Part shown: one piece after another, positions 9,035-17,442 of the stretch
Numbering within the stretch: the first letter of the stretch is position 1
Layout of the letters: each line of letters starts with the position of its first letter
Origin: Cohnella thailandensis
GTDB lineage: Bacteria; Bacillota; Bacilli; Paenibacillales; Paenibacillaceae
DNA: 64,000 nt
NCBI RefSeq assembly: GCF_014212135.1
Contig: NZ_JACJVQ010000005.1
Coordinates: forward strand, 449,702-513,701
Direction of reading: 5' to 3'
The notes under the pieces: model-generated
The model's input: the letters and a program-made list of their open reading frames with translations, nothing else
What the model was told of the DNA's origin: nothing
The model's database searches: none
Translations under genes and position numbers: made by a program

Positions 9035-9406
9035 ATGGCAGAGCGGCAGGATCGGTACGAACGATACGATCGGGCGGATCGAAACGAACGCAACGACGGC
9101 AAGAACCGTTCGGACAACAAGGAGCCGGCATCCGAGCCGGAGCGTTCGGTTCCGGGAGACGACAAATACCGCGCGGAGCTGGAACAGCTTCAGATGGTCG
9201 ATTTCGCGCTGGTGGAGCTGACGCTGTACCTGGACACCCACCCGGCGGATATGCAGGCCGTTCAGCAATTCAATCAACTCGCGCAGAAGAGAGGGCAGCT
9301 TGCCCACGCTTTCGAGATGCAGTATGGGCCTCTTCTTCAATTCGGCCATAGCTATACCAAATATCCGTGGCAGTGGATCGATACGCCATGGCCATGGCAG
9401 GTATGA
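9035..9406 (+). CDS. cotJB: Spore coat protein CotJB with extended charged N-terminus
   Basis: The C-terminal 75 residues match CotJB: LQMVDFALVELTLYLDTHP, QFNQLAQKRGQL and a Trp-rich end, YPWQWIDTPWPWQV. The first 45 residues are almost entirely charged or polar (repeated Asp-Arg-Tyr/Asn-Glu), while Bacillus CotJB is roughly 90-100 aa and begins near the conserved core. The start is secure because AAAGGAGG precedes ATG 9035, so the extension is genuine coding sequence. It is the second gene of the coat operon; cotJC starts 12 bp later. Confidence 0.9.
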   Translation: MAERQDRYERYDRADRNERNDGKNRSDNKEPASEPERSVPGDDKYRAELEQLQMVDFALVELTLYLDTHPADMQAVQQFNQLAQKRGQLAHAFEMQYGPLLQFGHSYTKYPWQWIDTPWPWQV

Positions 9407-9418
9407 GGAGGAGCGAAC

Positions 9419-9988
9419 ATGTGGGTCTATGAGAAAAAGCTGCAATATCCGGTGCGGGTGAGCAAATGCGATCCGAGAATGGCGAAGTACCTCATCGAGC
9501 AATACGGGGGAGCGGACGGGGAACTGTCGGCGGCATTGCGCTACTTGAACCAGAGATATTCGATCCCCGATAAGGTGATCGGATTGTTGACGGATATCGG
9601 GACGGAGGAACTCGCCCATCTGGAAATGATTGCCACAATGGTCTATAAGCTAACGAAGGACGCGACGCCGGAGCAGCTGGAAGCGGCGGGACTCGGAGCT
9701 CACTTCGTCAATCACGACAACGCTTTGTTCTATGAGAACGCGGGAGGCGTGCCGTGGACGGCGACGTACATCCAGGCCAAGGGCGATCCGATCGCCGACC
9801 TGTACGAGGACATCGCGGCAGAGGAGAAGGCCCGCGCCACTTACCAATGGTTGATCGACTTCACCGACGACGTCGACATCCAGGATTCGCTGAGGTTCCT
9901 GCGGGAGCGGGAGATCGTGCATTCGCTGCGCTTCCGGGAAGCGGTCGAGATCTTAAAGGCGGATCGGGAGCAGAAGAAGGTGTACTGA
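9419..9988 (+). CDS. cotJC: Spore coat protein CotJC, manganese-catalase family
   Basis: This 189-aa four-helix protein belongs to the manganese (non-heme) catalase superfamily. Metal-ligand candidates are visible in GADGELSAALRY, GTEELAHLEMIATM, and the later IAAEEKARATYQW and REREIVHSLRF. CotJC is an inner-coat component that may detoxify peroxide at the spore surface; catalytic activity here is inferred from the family. GAGGAG precedes the ATG. It is the third gene of cotJABC and is followed, after 25 bp, by the DUF2935 gene. Confidence 0.92.
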   Translation: MWVYEKKLQYPVRVSKCDPRMAKYLIEQYGGADGELSAALRYLNQRYSIPDKVIGLLTDIGTEELAHLEMIATMVYKLTKDATPEQLEAAGLGAHFVNHDNALFYENAGGVPWTATYIQAKGDPIADLYEDIAAEEKARATYQWLIDFTDDVDIQDSLRFLREREIVHSLRFREAVEILKADREQKKVY

Positions 9989-10013
9989 GTCGTTTCGAAG
10001 GAGGCTAACGCTC

Positions 10014-10811
10014 TTGAACGATTCCCCTTTATTCGAGCATCGGTTTTGGCTGCAGATTTTGGGCGACCACGCCCGGTTTCTTTATCACGCGTTGTCTCCG
10101 GCGGAGAAGACGGACATCCAGACGGCGGAGGCTTTCATCCGGTCGTACGACGGACTGCTTGAGCAAGCCCGACGCGCGGCCGCCGAGACGGAAGTCAGCG
10201 CGATAAGCCGCCAAGCTTACGACCTGACGTTGAAGTTTCGCGATTTTAAGCTGGATTTGCTGCGAAGGGTTATCCTGGGCAAGGTGATGATCGCGTTTAC
10301 GCCGACGTTCCTCAATCACATGGTGAACGAGTTGGAGGAATACCTGCGTATCCTGTCGGCCCTGGTAGAAGGCAAGCCGGTACCGCAATTCGACGCGCTG
10401 CACCATGACTTCCTATGGCTGCCGGATGCGGCCGGCCATGCGTCGGCGATCGCGAGCGATCTGGATTCCGTGGAGAAACGGTTGATCAAGAAGAGCCAGC
10501 GGTTCGAGAAGCACTTCCAGCAGTTCTATCTGAAGAGCATCGAGATGGCCGGATATATGCGCACGCAGCTCAAGGACTTCCCCGCATTCCGCCGCTTCCA
10601 TATGGAGGTCGACGTGGAGATGAAGCTGTTCGTCGCCTTTCTGGGAGAGCTGGAGGCGATGGAGATCTCGGCCGAGGCGCTCGATCGGATCAGCCCGTTA
10701 ATGCCGGATCACATGATGAGAGAGGAATGCTACTATCTGACGAAGCTGGCTCGGCTCGGACTGGTTCCGAATCCCGAATGCCAGCCGGACCGGCCCCGGG
10801 TGCAGGGCTGA
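10014..10811 (+). CDS. DUF2935 family protein
   Basis: This 265-aa, all-helical soluble protein has two related halves. Each opens with a helix carrying a conserved acidic/His pattern (SPLFEHRFWLQILGDHARF, and later a repeat around residues 130-200). That layout is typical of DUF2935, a family with a ferritin/hemerythrin-like bundle and unknown function. It starts at TTG 10014, with AAGGAGG 7 nt upstream. Its position directly after cotJC and before a terminator suggests co-expression with the coat genes (inference). No signal peptide is visible. Confidence 0.75.
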   Translation: MNDSPLFEHRFWLQILGDHARFLYHALSPAEKTDIQTAEAFIRSYDGLLEQARRAAAETEVSAISRQAYDLTLKFRDFKLDLLRRVILGKVMIAFTPTFLNHMVNELEEYLRILSALVEGKPVPQFDALHHDFLWLPDAAGHASAIASDLDSVEKRLIKKSQRFEKHFQQFYLKSIEMAGYMRTQLKDFPAFRRFHMEVDVEMKLFVAFLGELEAMEISAEALDRISPLMPDHMMREECYYLTKLARLGLVPNPECQPDRPRVQG

Positions 10812-10855
10812 CCCGGCATACGCGGGCGAGTCCCGTTAGAGTTCGCGAGCTTCCG

Positions 10856-10890
10856 GTCCCGTTCGCCTTCGGCGAGCGGGACTTTCGTTT
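10856..10890 (+). terminator. Intrinsic terminator after cotJABC/DUF2935
   Basis: GTCCCGTTCGC pairs with GCGAGCGGGAC (one G-U) around a short loop. TTTCGTTT follows. Confidence 0.7.
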
Positions 10891-11028
10891 AGGAGCCGCT
10901 TCCCGCCGCAAAAATTGTCCTGTCCGTCGCAATTCCTGCGATGACAAGGGCAAGCCGCCGATCTACACTAGGGTTGGCGACAATGCAGCATCGTCAGCGA
11001 GACGACAATCGGGGAGGAGCTTGGTCGG

Positions 11029-14000
11029 ATGGAGGGAACGAAGAAATTATCGCGGCAAGAGGACTCTCTGCGCAAGCTGTTCAAGGAGCCGCGCATGGAA
11101 GATCGGCCGGCCGCTTTCTGGGTATGGAACGACGACATGAGTCCGGAGCAGATTCGCAAGCAGCTCCGCGAGCTGGCGGACAAAGGCTTCGGAGGAGCTT
11201 TCCTCCACGCGAGACCGGGCTTGCAGCTGGAATACCTGTCGGAAGAATGGTTCGAGCGCTGGGGGATAGCGCTGGAGACGGCAGAAGAGCTTGGGCTTAA
11301 GCTGTCCATTTATGACGAGAACTCGTATCCTTCCGGATTCGCCGGAGGCCATGTGCCGGCGGAGCTTCCGGATTGCCTGGCCAATTGCGTACATTTCCGA
11401 ATATACGGGCACGAGGAGCTGGCGAAGCTCAAAGTCAACTCCTCCCTGATGCTCAACAAACCCGGACATCCGATTCGGGCATTCGCGATGCGCTCCAGCA
11501 GGGATGGACAAGCTTGGGAGATCGATCGCGACGTCACTCTGCTGCCGGCGGAGGAGTGGGGGGATTATGGCGACAGCTGCTGGCTGTTCGAGCTTGGAAC
11601 GCCGGAGACGAACCCTTGGCTTGGCGGCTTCGCCTACACGGATCTCCTACGCCCCGAGGTGACGGAGCACTTCCTCCGTTCGACGCACGAGCGTTATCGG
11701 GAGAGGTTCGGAGAACGGTTCGGAAGCGTCATTCCGGCGATGTTCACCGACGAGCCGGAGATTTCGCCGGGCAATCTGTTTCATGACGGAGATTCCTTCT
11801 TGCCGTTCACCTACTGGTTCGCGGCCGAATTCGAGAACCGCAACGGGTACAGCCTGCTGGATTATTTGCCATATCTGTTCCGCGACGTGGATCGGGCTGC
11901 GGGAGCGGAGAAGGACGCCGGGCAGGTACGTTACGATTATTACAGCACGATACACGAGCTGTGGACGAACAACTCGGTCCGTCCGATCTCGGAATGGTGC
12001 GAGCGGAACGGCCTCGCCTATACCGGGCATTATGTCGAGCATAATTGGCCGCATCCGTTTAACCGCTCCTCGCCGTCGGTCATGTCCATGTACGAATATA
12101 TGCATTGGCCGGCTATCGATCACCTTAAGTCGGAGACGCTGCGCCCGGATCGCCGGACGGAGGACAACTCTTCTCATCATCTGATTTGCGTGAAAGAGGC
12201 GCACAGCGCGGCGAATCAATTCGATCGGCCGAGAGTTCTCTGCGAAGCGTTCGGAGCCGGCGGGTGGGAATCTTCTTTCGAGGATTACAGGCGGATTGGC
12301 GATTGGCTGTACGCGCACGGGGTTAACTTCCTTACTCCGCATTTTACCATGTCCTCGATAGCAGGAGCTCGGAAACGAGATCATCCTCAGTCGTTCGACT
12401 GGCGGCAGCCCTGGTGGAACGATTGGCGAACGCTGGCGGACTACTTCGCGAGATTGACCTTCGCCCTGTCCCAAGGGAAGACGCGCAATCGCATTCTCGT
12501 GCTCAATCCGACGACTTCCTCTTATTTGTTCGCCCCTCGCGACCTTCGGGAGAACGCCGTCTACAAGGACGGGGTGGAGGCGACGAGGAAGCTGGCGCAG
12601 CGGCTCTCCGATTGCGGCTGGGACTACGATCTCGGGGATGAATACATTATAGAGCGTCATGGGTATGCAGCCGAAGGACGATTCGGGGTTGCCCGGAGGG
12701 AATACGATATCGTCATCGTTCCGCCGGCCATGATCCATCTCCGTCCGGCGACGGCCGAACTGCTCCATCGGTATATGGAATCGGGAGGCAAGGTTTACTC
12801 CTTGTCGCAAGGGTTGGAGCGATTAGGAGGCGCTGCCTGGCAGCCGGATTCCTTAACCAAGCATGCACGTTGGAGCCAGTTGACCGGGTACGAGGATTTG
12901 AACGCGGCGCTGCTTGAGAGCATGTCCCCAAGGATCCGGTGGGAATCGGCCATCCGGGAGCAAAGCCGAATCGCTTCTCTGCGGCGAGAACTGGAGGATG
13001 GGAGCGTCCTCTTCTTCGTAGCGAACGGACGACCGGAGCCGTTCGAAGATACGTTAATAGTGAACGGAGGGGGCGCGGAGATCTGGGAGCCGTTTACCGG
13101 CGAGATTGGCAGCGTCGCCGTGAAAGAAACGGGGAGCGGAGAGTTAAGCATTCCGGTCAAGCTGCCCGGATCCGGTTCGCTGCTGATTCGGGTTCTGAAC
13201 GGAAGACCGGAGGAGGCGGAAGAAGAGGCTCCAACCCTGTCCGTCGATCTAACTCCAACCGTCCCGTTCAGGGAACTTGCGGGCAGCCGAACGGAGGTTA
13301 GTCCCAAACACGGCAATATCCTGCCTATTCTCTATTTGGATCTCGAGATCGGGGCGAAGCGCTACTCCGGGATAAGCGCGCTCCAGGCTAACCAATTAAT
13401 CTATGAGCGTCATGGCTTGCCGGTCAATCCTTGGGACAACGGAATTCAATTCAAGCGACGGCTGCTCTATCTCGAGGACTCGATGGACGAACGAACCGGG
13501 ATGGCGGCGTCGTATCGCTTCGCCGTGAGGCAAGGCGAGGTTCCTTCCGAGATCGGGCTGATCGTAGAGCGACCCGAGCTATACCGCATACAGATCAACG
13601 GGCACGAGCTCTCCGTTCAGGAGGGGACGTGCTGGCTCGATTCGCACATGGGGCAGACCGATATCTCCGCATTCATCCGGGAGGGGGAGAACGTCATTCG
13701 GCTTGTCGGTAAACCTTTTTCCATCCGGATGGAGATCGAGGCGGTTTACGTGACGGGAAGCTTCTCGGTGGAGGAATCGAACGGGGAGTGGGTGATCGGC
13801 GAACCGAAGCCGATCGGGACAGGCTCCTGGCGGGAGCAGGGGTACCCTTTCTACGGGGGAGCGGTCGCCTACCGGAAGCAAGTGCTTATACCCGAAGGGA
13901 AGGAGCCGGTCAGGGTGACTCTGCCCGATTGGAGAGGCACGATCGCCACCGTGTTCGTCAACGGGACCGTCGTCGGAAGAATCGGCCTGGACCGTTGCCC

Positions 14001-14235
14001 GTCTCTCGACATCACTTCCCGCGTCACTCGAGGCGAGAAGCAGGAGATCGCCGTTCGGGTTGCCGGCAGCTTTCGCAATTTGCTCGGGCCGCACTTCGAT
14101 CCTTCGAGGCCGAGAAATATCGCTTGGCCTTCCTTTTGGAAGCGAACGCCCGCGTTCGGCCCTCCTCCCGCGAAACAATTCGACCTGCTCGACTACGGGC
14201 TTCTGGAAGATTTCCGTGTGGAGATCGGCCTATAA
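11029..14235 (+). CDS. Very large glycoside hydrolase, GH106-like
   Basis: This 1068-aa protein has an N-terminal (beta/alpha)8-type domain opening with AAFWVWNDDMSPEQIRKQL and GGAFLHARPGL. It continues with LSIYDENSYPSGFAGG and a glutamate-bearing AMFTDEPEISPG segment. The middle region resembles a glutamine-amidotransferase-like domain, and the C-terminal third has galactose-binding/jelly-roll character (YGGAVAYRKQV, LPDWRGTIATVFVNG). This matches the family around GH106 alpha-L-rhamnosidases, but the substrate is uncertain. No signal peptide is seen, so it likely acts on imported oligosaccharides. GGGGAGGAG precedes the ATG. It is monocistronic, with no sugar transporter or regulator adjacent. 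Confidence 0.75.
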   Translation: MEGTKKLSRQEDSLRKLFKEPRMEDRPAAFWVWNDDMSPEQIRKQLRELADKGFGGAFLHARPGLQLEYLSEEWFERWGIALETAEELGLKLSIYDENSYPSGFAGGHVPAELPDCLANCVHFRIYGHEELAKLKVNSSLMLNKPGHPIRAFAMRSSRDGQAWEIDRDVTLLPAEEWGDYGDSCWLFELGTPETNPWLGGFAYTDLLRPEVTEHFLRSTHERYRERFGERFGSVIPAMFTDEPEISPGNLFHDGDSFLPFTYWFAAEFENRNGYSLLDYLPYLFRDVDRAAGAEKDAGQVRYDYYSTIHELWTNNSVRPISEWCERNGLAYTGHYVEHNWPHPFNRSSPSVMSMYEYMHWPAIDHLKSETLRPDRRTEDNSSHHLICVKEAHSAANQFDRPRVLCEAFGAGGWESSFEDYRRIGDWLYAHGVNFLTPHFTMSSIAGARKRDHPQSFDWRQPWWNDWRTLADYFARLTFALSQGKTRNRILVLNPTTSSYLFAPRDLRENAVYKDGVEATRKLAQRLSDCGWDYDLGDEYIIERHGYAAEGRFGVARREYDIVIVPPAMIHLRPATAELLHRYMESGGKVYSLSQGLERLGGAAWQPDSLTKHARWSQLTGYEDLNAALLESMSPRIRWESAIREQSRIASLRRELEDGSVLFFVANGRPEPFEDTLIVNGGGAEIWEPFTGEIGSVAVKETGSGELSIPVKLPGSGSLLIRVLNGRPEEAEEEAPTLSVDLTPTVPFRELAGSRTEVSPKHGNILPILYLDLEIGAKRYSGISALQANQLIYERHGLPVNPWDNGIQFKRRLLYLEDSMDERTGMAASYRFAVRQGEVPSEIGLIVERPELYRIQINGHELSVQEGTCWLDSHMGQTDISAFIREGENVIRLVGKPFSIRMEIEAVYVTGSFSVEESNGEWVIGEPKPIGTGSWREQGYPFYGGAVAYRKQVLIPEGKEPVRVTLPDWRGTIATVFVNGTVVGRIGLDRCPSLDITSRVTRGEKQEIAVRVAGSFRNLLGPHFDPSRPRNIAWPSFWKRTPAFGPPPAKQFDLLDYGLLEDFRVEIGL

Positions 14236-14371
14236 GTCACAAATTCCCCTCATTGCCGTAACCGATTTGTCGCATCTCCGGTCGGAAAGAGTCATCCGCG
14301 TCATGGCTTTTTTGGGTATGATGAGAAGGAGATGCGGCAACCGGGGAGTTACGGAAGGAGAGGGATACCAG

Positions 14372-14791
14372 ATGTGGAGACAAAGAGAGAAGAATCGTGT
14401 ACGGTCCGCGAGAAAGGCAGGCATGCTGCTCTTGTTCTTGCTCTTGCTCGCTGCGATAGTCGTCCTGGGGGGTTGTTCGACCGGAGAGGACAAGCTGCGG
14501 TTCGACGAGGTGTCGCTCGTTACGGAACCGGCGGCTCCGACGGCAGGCTCGGATACGAAGCTTATCGTCGAGGTAGACAACAAGGAGTACAAGGACCGGG
14601 AAGCCACGATTCAGATTCAGATCAATTCGAACAGCACGCTCCCGCAATTGCTCGACGCTTCCAGGGAAGGGGACGGCTACTTTGTCGATTACTCGTTTCC
14701 CAAGGCGGGAGACTATACGATCACCATTCATATGTACTACGGCGAAGATGAGCATTACGCTTTCGGCAAGCAGTTGAAGATAGCCGGATAA
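14372..14791 (+). CDS. YtkA-like lipoprotein
   Basis: This 139-aa predicted lipoprotein has a basic N-terminus, then a long Leu-rich segment and the lipobox VLGGC with Cys35. The mature part (RFDEVSLVTEPAAPTAGSDT through a beta-rich C-terminus with GDYTITIHMYYGEDEHY) resembles the YtkA/FixH-like immunoglobulin-type domain. That domain is found in surface lipoproteins and may bind metal or act in respiratory-complex assembly. The ATG at 14372 follows GGAAGGAGAG; a much longer open frame from 14060 overlaps the glycoside hydrolase and is rejected. A hairpin follows. Confidence 0.75.
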   Translation: MWRQREKNRVRSARKAGMLLLFLLLLAAIVVLGGCSTGEDKLRFDEVSLVTEPAAPTAGSDTKLIVEVDNKEYKDREATIQIQINSNSTLPQLLDASREGDGYFVDYSFPKAGDYTITIHMYYGEDEHYAFGKQLKIAG

Positions 14792-14809
14792 GATCGACCG
14801 AATTCCAAA

Positions 14810-14854
14810 GGGGCTGTCCTCTAAGTCGCGATAGATGACTTAGGGAACAGCCCC
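14810..14854. terminator. Hairpin between convergent genes
   Basis: GGGGCTGT plus CTAAGTC pairs with GACTTAG plus ACAGCCCC. It lies between the YtkA-like gene and the convergent phosphodiester-glycosidase gene. The U-run is poor. Confidence 0.6.
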
Positions 14855-14873
14855 GATTTGTTGCGGACGAGCT

Positions 14874-15950
14874 TTATTTAAAGAACAGGAAATTCGTCGC
14901 GAGCGGCCGCAACTGCCCGTCCGAAGGACTGTTCACGACCCGTCCTTTGAATACCAGGGTAGACGAGCCTCCTCCGTCCAGGTTGTAGCCGTCGATCGCT
15001 CCGTACCGGGTCAGCAGCAGCTGGATCTCTTCCAGCGTCGCGCCCGAGCTGCCGTTCTCGTCCCGGCCGTCGATGACGAGGAACAGCAACTGGTCGTCCT
15101 TGTAATTGGCGATGACGGTACGAGGCGCCCGGACGGGGCTTGTCTGCCACTTGGACGGAATGGACAGATTGACGCCGTTCTTGCGAAGAACGGGCACGAA
15201 GGAGGCGCCGAACTTCGGGTTCAGCCGGTCTAGCTGCTCCTTGCTGCTGAATTCTCCGCCGATAAGCTCGAGCTTGTCGTTCAGCCCGACGAAGAACAGG
15301 TCGTTAAAGCTGGCCTCGAATCCGTTTACGTACTTCCCGTTTACGACGGTCGTGCTGAGAGGATAGCGCTTGCCTCTCGAGTCGGCGAAGCCGCCCGCGT
15401 TGACGCCGGCGATGGCCCCCGTCCGCTTGACCGCGGCCAGCGTCGTCTCGGAGCCGCCGAACGTATCCTTGCCTAGGACCATATTCATCGCGCCGGCGCT
15501 TTTGAGCTTTACCTTCAGCGCATAGCCGCTGAATTTCTGCGCCCGAATCCGGAAGAGCTGGGCGGTCAGGTTGCTCGTCGTCACCGAATCGGACACCGTC
15601 CCCAGGCGGCTCGTAATCCTTTTGTCATAGATCAGGGCGGGCCGGTTCACCTGCGCCTTGGCCGTCGTCATGATCGCGCTCATGCTGCTGTTCGTCTTGG
15701 AATACAGCTCGGATACCTTCTTCATCGAAGCGGATATTTCCTTGGCAATAATCGCGGCCTCATCCAGATCGCCAAGGACGGGAGAAGCCTGTTCGGCGAG
15801 GCTGGGCGGAGCGTCGGCGGCATCGTTCCCCCAATCGATCGTCGGCGCCTGCAGCGAGAACGAAGCGGCAAGAATCCAGATCAGCATTCCGACAAAAGGA
15901 GCGACGGCAAGCAGCAAGGTCCGGTTGAATCGTTGAACCGTCGCGATCAT
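14874..15950 (-). CDS. Membrane-anchored phosphodiester glycosidase (NAGPA domain)
   Basis: This 358-aa protein has one N-terminal membrane segment (about residues 12-31). An extracytoplasmic helical linker with an acidic/Lys-rich stretch follows, then a C-terminal NAGPA domain. The family signature DGYNLDGGGSSTLVF is near the end, and GAIAGVNAGGFAD and FLVIDGRDENGSSG are also present. The family includes the GlcNAc-1-phosphodiester glycosidase of lysosomal enzyme processing and bacterial proteins that trim wall or exopolysaccharide phosphodiesters; the substrate here is unknown. The start overlaps the stop of the upstream coiled-coil gene by 4 nt (ATGA), so the pair is translationally coupled. 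Confidence 0.85.
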   Translation of the reverse strand: MIATVQRFNRTLLLAVAPFVGMLIWILAASFSLQAPTIDWGNDAADAPPSLAEQASPVLGDLDEAAIIAKEISASMKKVSELYSKTNSSMSAIMTTAKAQVNRPALIYDKRITSRLGTVSDSVTTSNLTAQLFRIRAQKFSGYALKVKLKSAGAMNMVLGKDTFGGSETTLAAVKRTGAIAGVNAGGFADSRGKRYPLSTTVVNGKYVNGFEASFNDLFFVGLNDKLELIGGEFSSKEQLDRLNPKFGASFVPVLRKNGVNLSIPSKWQTSPVRAPRTVIANYKDDQLLFLVIDGRDENGSSGATLEEIQLLLTRYGAIDGYNLDGGGSSTLVFKGRVVNSPSDGQLRPLATNFLFFK

Positions 15951-16387
15951 TTAAGCACGTCCAGGTTCTTTTTGAGCTCGTCCATCTGCTTCTTAAGCTC
16001 GCTGATTTGAGTATACAGCTTGTTGCTGTTGTCGGTCTTATCGTTGACGTTGTCCTGGTTGAAGGTGAGCAGCTCGTTAAGAGCGTCGACCTTCGAAGAC
16101 ATCTTGGCCATTTCTTCCTCGTAGCTTGCTTTAAGCTCGTCCAATCGGTTCCGATAATCCTGCTGCATCGCCGCGATCTGCTTGGCGGTCTGCAATTGAA
16201 GCTCGCTCTCGATTTGCTGTTTCATATGATCGGTATACCAATAAGTGCCGGCGACTCCGCCGCCTATGAGCACGATCCAAAGAAGAAGGAACGGAAGTAT
16301 CGATCTTTTCGGCGCGCGGCGCGGAGTCAGATCGGACGGACTGCTGGGAGCGGGGGCCAACTTAGGGACAATGGAAGGATTACTCAT
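15947..16387 (-). CDS. Single-pass membrane protein with long coiled coil, unknown function
   Basis: I do not recognise a family for this 146-aa protein. A Pro/Ser-rich cytoplasmic start is followed by a basic patch (RRAPKR), a membrane segment at about residues 29-48, and about 95 residues of heptad-like coiled coil ending with KKQMDELKKNLDVLK. It looks like an oligomerising scaffold on the outside of the membrane. It is the first gene of a two-gene operon with the NAGPA-domain enzyme, overlapping by 4 nt, so the two probably act together at the envelope (inference). AGGTGG lies just upstream of the ATG. Confidence 0.75.
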   Translation of the reverse strand: MSNPSIVPKLAPAPSSPSDLTPRRAPKRSILPFLLLWIVLIGGGVAGTYWYTDHMKQQIESELQLQTAKQIAAMQQDYRNRLDELKASYEEEMAKMSSKVDALNELLTFNQDNVNDKTDNSNKLYTQISELKKQMDELKKNLDVLK

Positions 16388-16433
16388 AAAAACGAACCAC
16401 CTCGTATTTCGGCATTACCGTTGATGAATGTTT

Positions 16434-16442
16434 ATTGTAGCA
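16434..16442 (-). promoter_or_regulatory. Possible extended -10 promoter for the coiled-coil/NAGPA operon
   Basis: On the minus strand TGC-TACAAT matches an extended -10 for sigma-A about 45 nt upstream of the start codon. No good -35 box is visible. Confidence 0.35.
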
Positions 16443-16582
16443 TAACCTAGCAAAAATGGCTTCCCGCAAGAGAGCTAGATTCGACGGCAATAGATAGGGA
16501 AAATTGACGATCGAGAAGGAATGCCGGGGATTGCCGGGGGAACGCGCCAACGTTATGATAGACGATCCAAATTCGGCGAAGG

Positions 16583-16612
16583 TTGCCAGCTCTTGCCCTT
16601 CTTCGTTATGAT
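16583..16612 (+). promoter_or_regulatory. Sigma-A-like promoter for the HAD gene
   Basis: TTGCCA and TATGAT are separated by 18 nt and lie about 38 nt upstream of the start codon. Confidence 0.5.
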
Positions 16613-16649
16613 GAGAGAACAAAATATCGGTTGCAGGAGAGGAAAATAG

Positions 16650-17360
16650 ATGACATACACCCATGAATTGGATAAAAAGCTCGCCGGCGCTCCCGAAGCG
16701 ATGCTGTTCGATCTCGACGGTACCTTGTTCCGGACGGAATCGCTGCTGGAGACGGTCCACCGCAGGGTCTTCGAGACGCTTCGGGAAGAAGGCCTCTACA
16801 CGGCGCCCGAGCCTCCTATCGAGAGGCTCCTCGGCTCGCTCGGGATGCTTCTAGAGCATATTTGGATGAGAGTCATGCCGGACGGATCGCCGGAGGCGCA
16901 CGCCAGGGCGAACGATTTGCTGCTGCGATACGAGCTGGAGGAGCTGGAAGCGGGCATAGGAGACCTCTACGAAGGGGTACCGGAGACGCTCCAAGCTCTG
17001 CATGACCGAGGCATCCGCTTGTTCGTGGCGAGCAATGGACTGGAGAGCTACGTGAAGGAGGTCCCGAGGCTGAGAGGGATCGGCCATCTGTTCGAAGGCT
17101 TCTACAGCGCGGGGGAATACGAGACGGCGACCAAGGCGGACCTGGTGAAGATTCTGCTCGGGAAGCACGGAATACGCTCCGCCTGGATGGTCGGCGACCG
17201 CTCCTCGGACGTGGAAGCCGGCAATCGCAACGGCCTCTTCGTCGTCGGCTGCGACTACGCCGGCTTCCGGCGGGAAGGCGAGCTGGACGGCTCGGATGCG
17301 GTCATCCATCGGTTCTCGGAGCTGCTCGGCCTATTGGAAGAGGCAGCCGGTAAGAAGTAA
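16650..17360 (+). CDS. HAD-superfamily hydrolase (phosphatase type)
   Basis: This 236-aa protein has the HAD motifs: I LFDLDGTLFRTE (nucleophile Asp near residue 21), II LFVASNG, a Lys in ATKADLVKILL, and IV MVGDRSSDVEAGNRNG. A helical cap lies between motifs I and II, as in phosphoglycolate phosphatase or nucleotidase relatives. It should be a soluble Mg2+-dependent phosphatase of unknown substrate. GGAGAGG precedes ATG 16650, and a sigma-A-like promoter is visible upstream. A strong bidirectional terminator separates it from the convergent ATP-grasp cluster. Confidence 0.85.
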   Translation: MTYTHELDKKLAGAPEAMLFDLDGTLFRTESLLETVHRRVFETLREEGLYTAPEPPIERLLGSLGMLLEHIWMRVMPDGSPEAHARANDLLLRYELEELEAGIGDLYEGVPETLQALHDRGIRLFVASNGLESYVKEVPRLRGIGHLFEGFYSAGEYETATKADLVKILLGKHGIRSAWMVGDRSSDVEAGNRNGLFVVGCDYAGFRREGELDGSDAVIHRFSELLGLLEEAAGKK

Positions 17361-17385
17361 TCGGAGCCAAGACGGATTCGAACGC

Positions 17386-17430
17386 AAAGCCCGCAAGCTG
17401 GTCTTATGGACAAGATCAGCTTGCGGGCTT
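17386..17430. terminator. Strong bidirectional terminator
   Basis: A perfect 14-bp stem, AAGCCCGCAAGCTG with CAGCTTGCGGGCTT, lies between the convergent HAD gene and the ATP-grasp operon. Confidence 0.8.
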
Positions 17431-17442
17431 CTTCGTTTATAA

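Noticed and set aside
14060-14371. Longer start for the YtkA-like lipoprotein
   Set aside because: It would overlap the glycoside hydrolase and bury the signal peptide; a good ribosome binding site and the lipobox support 14372.
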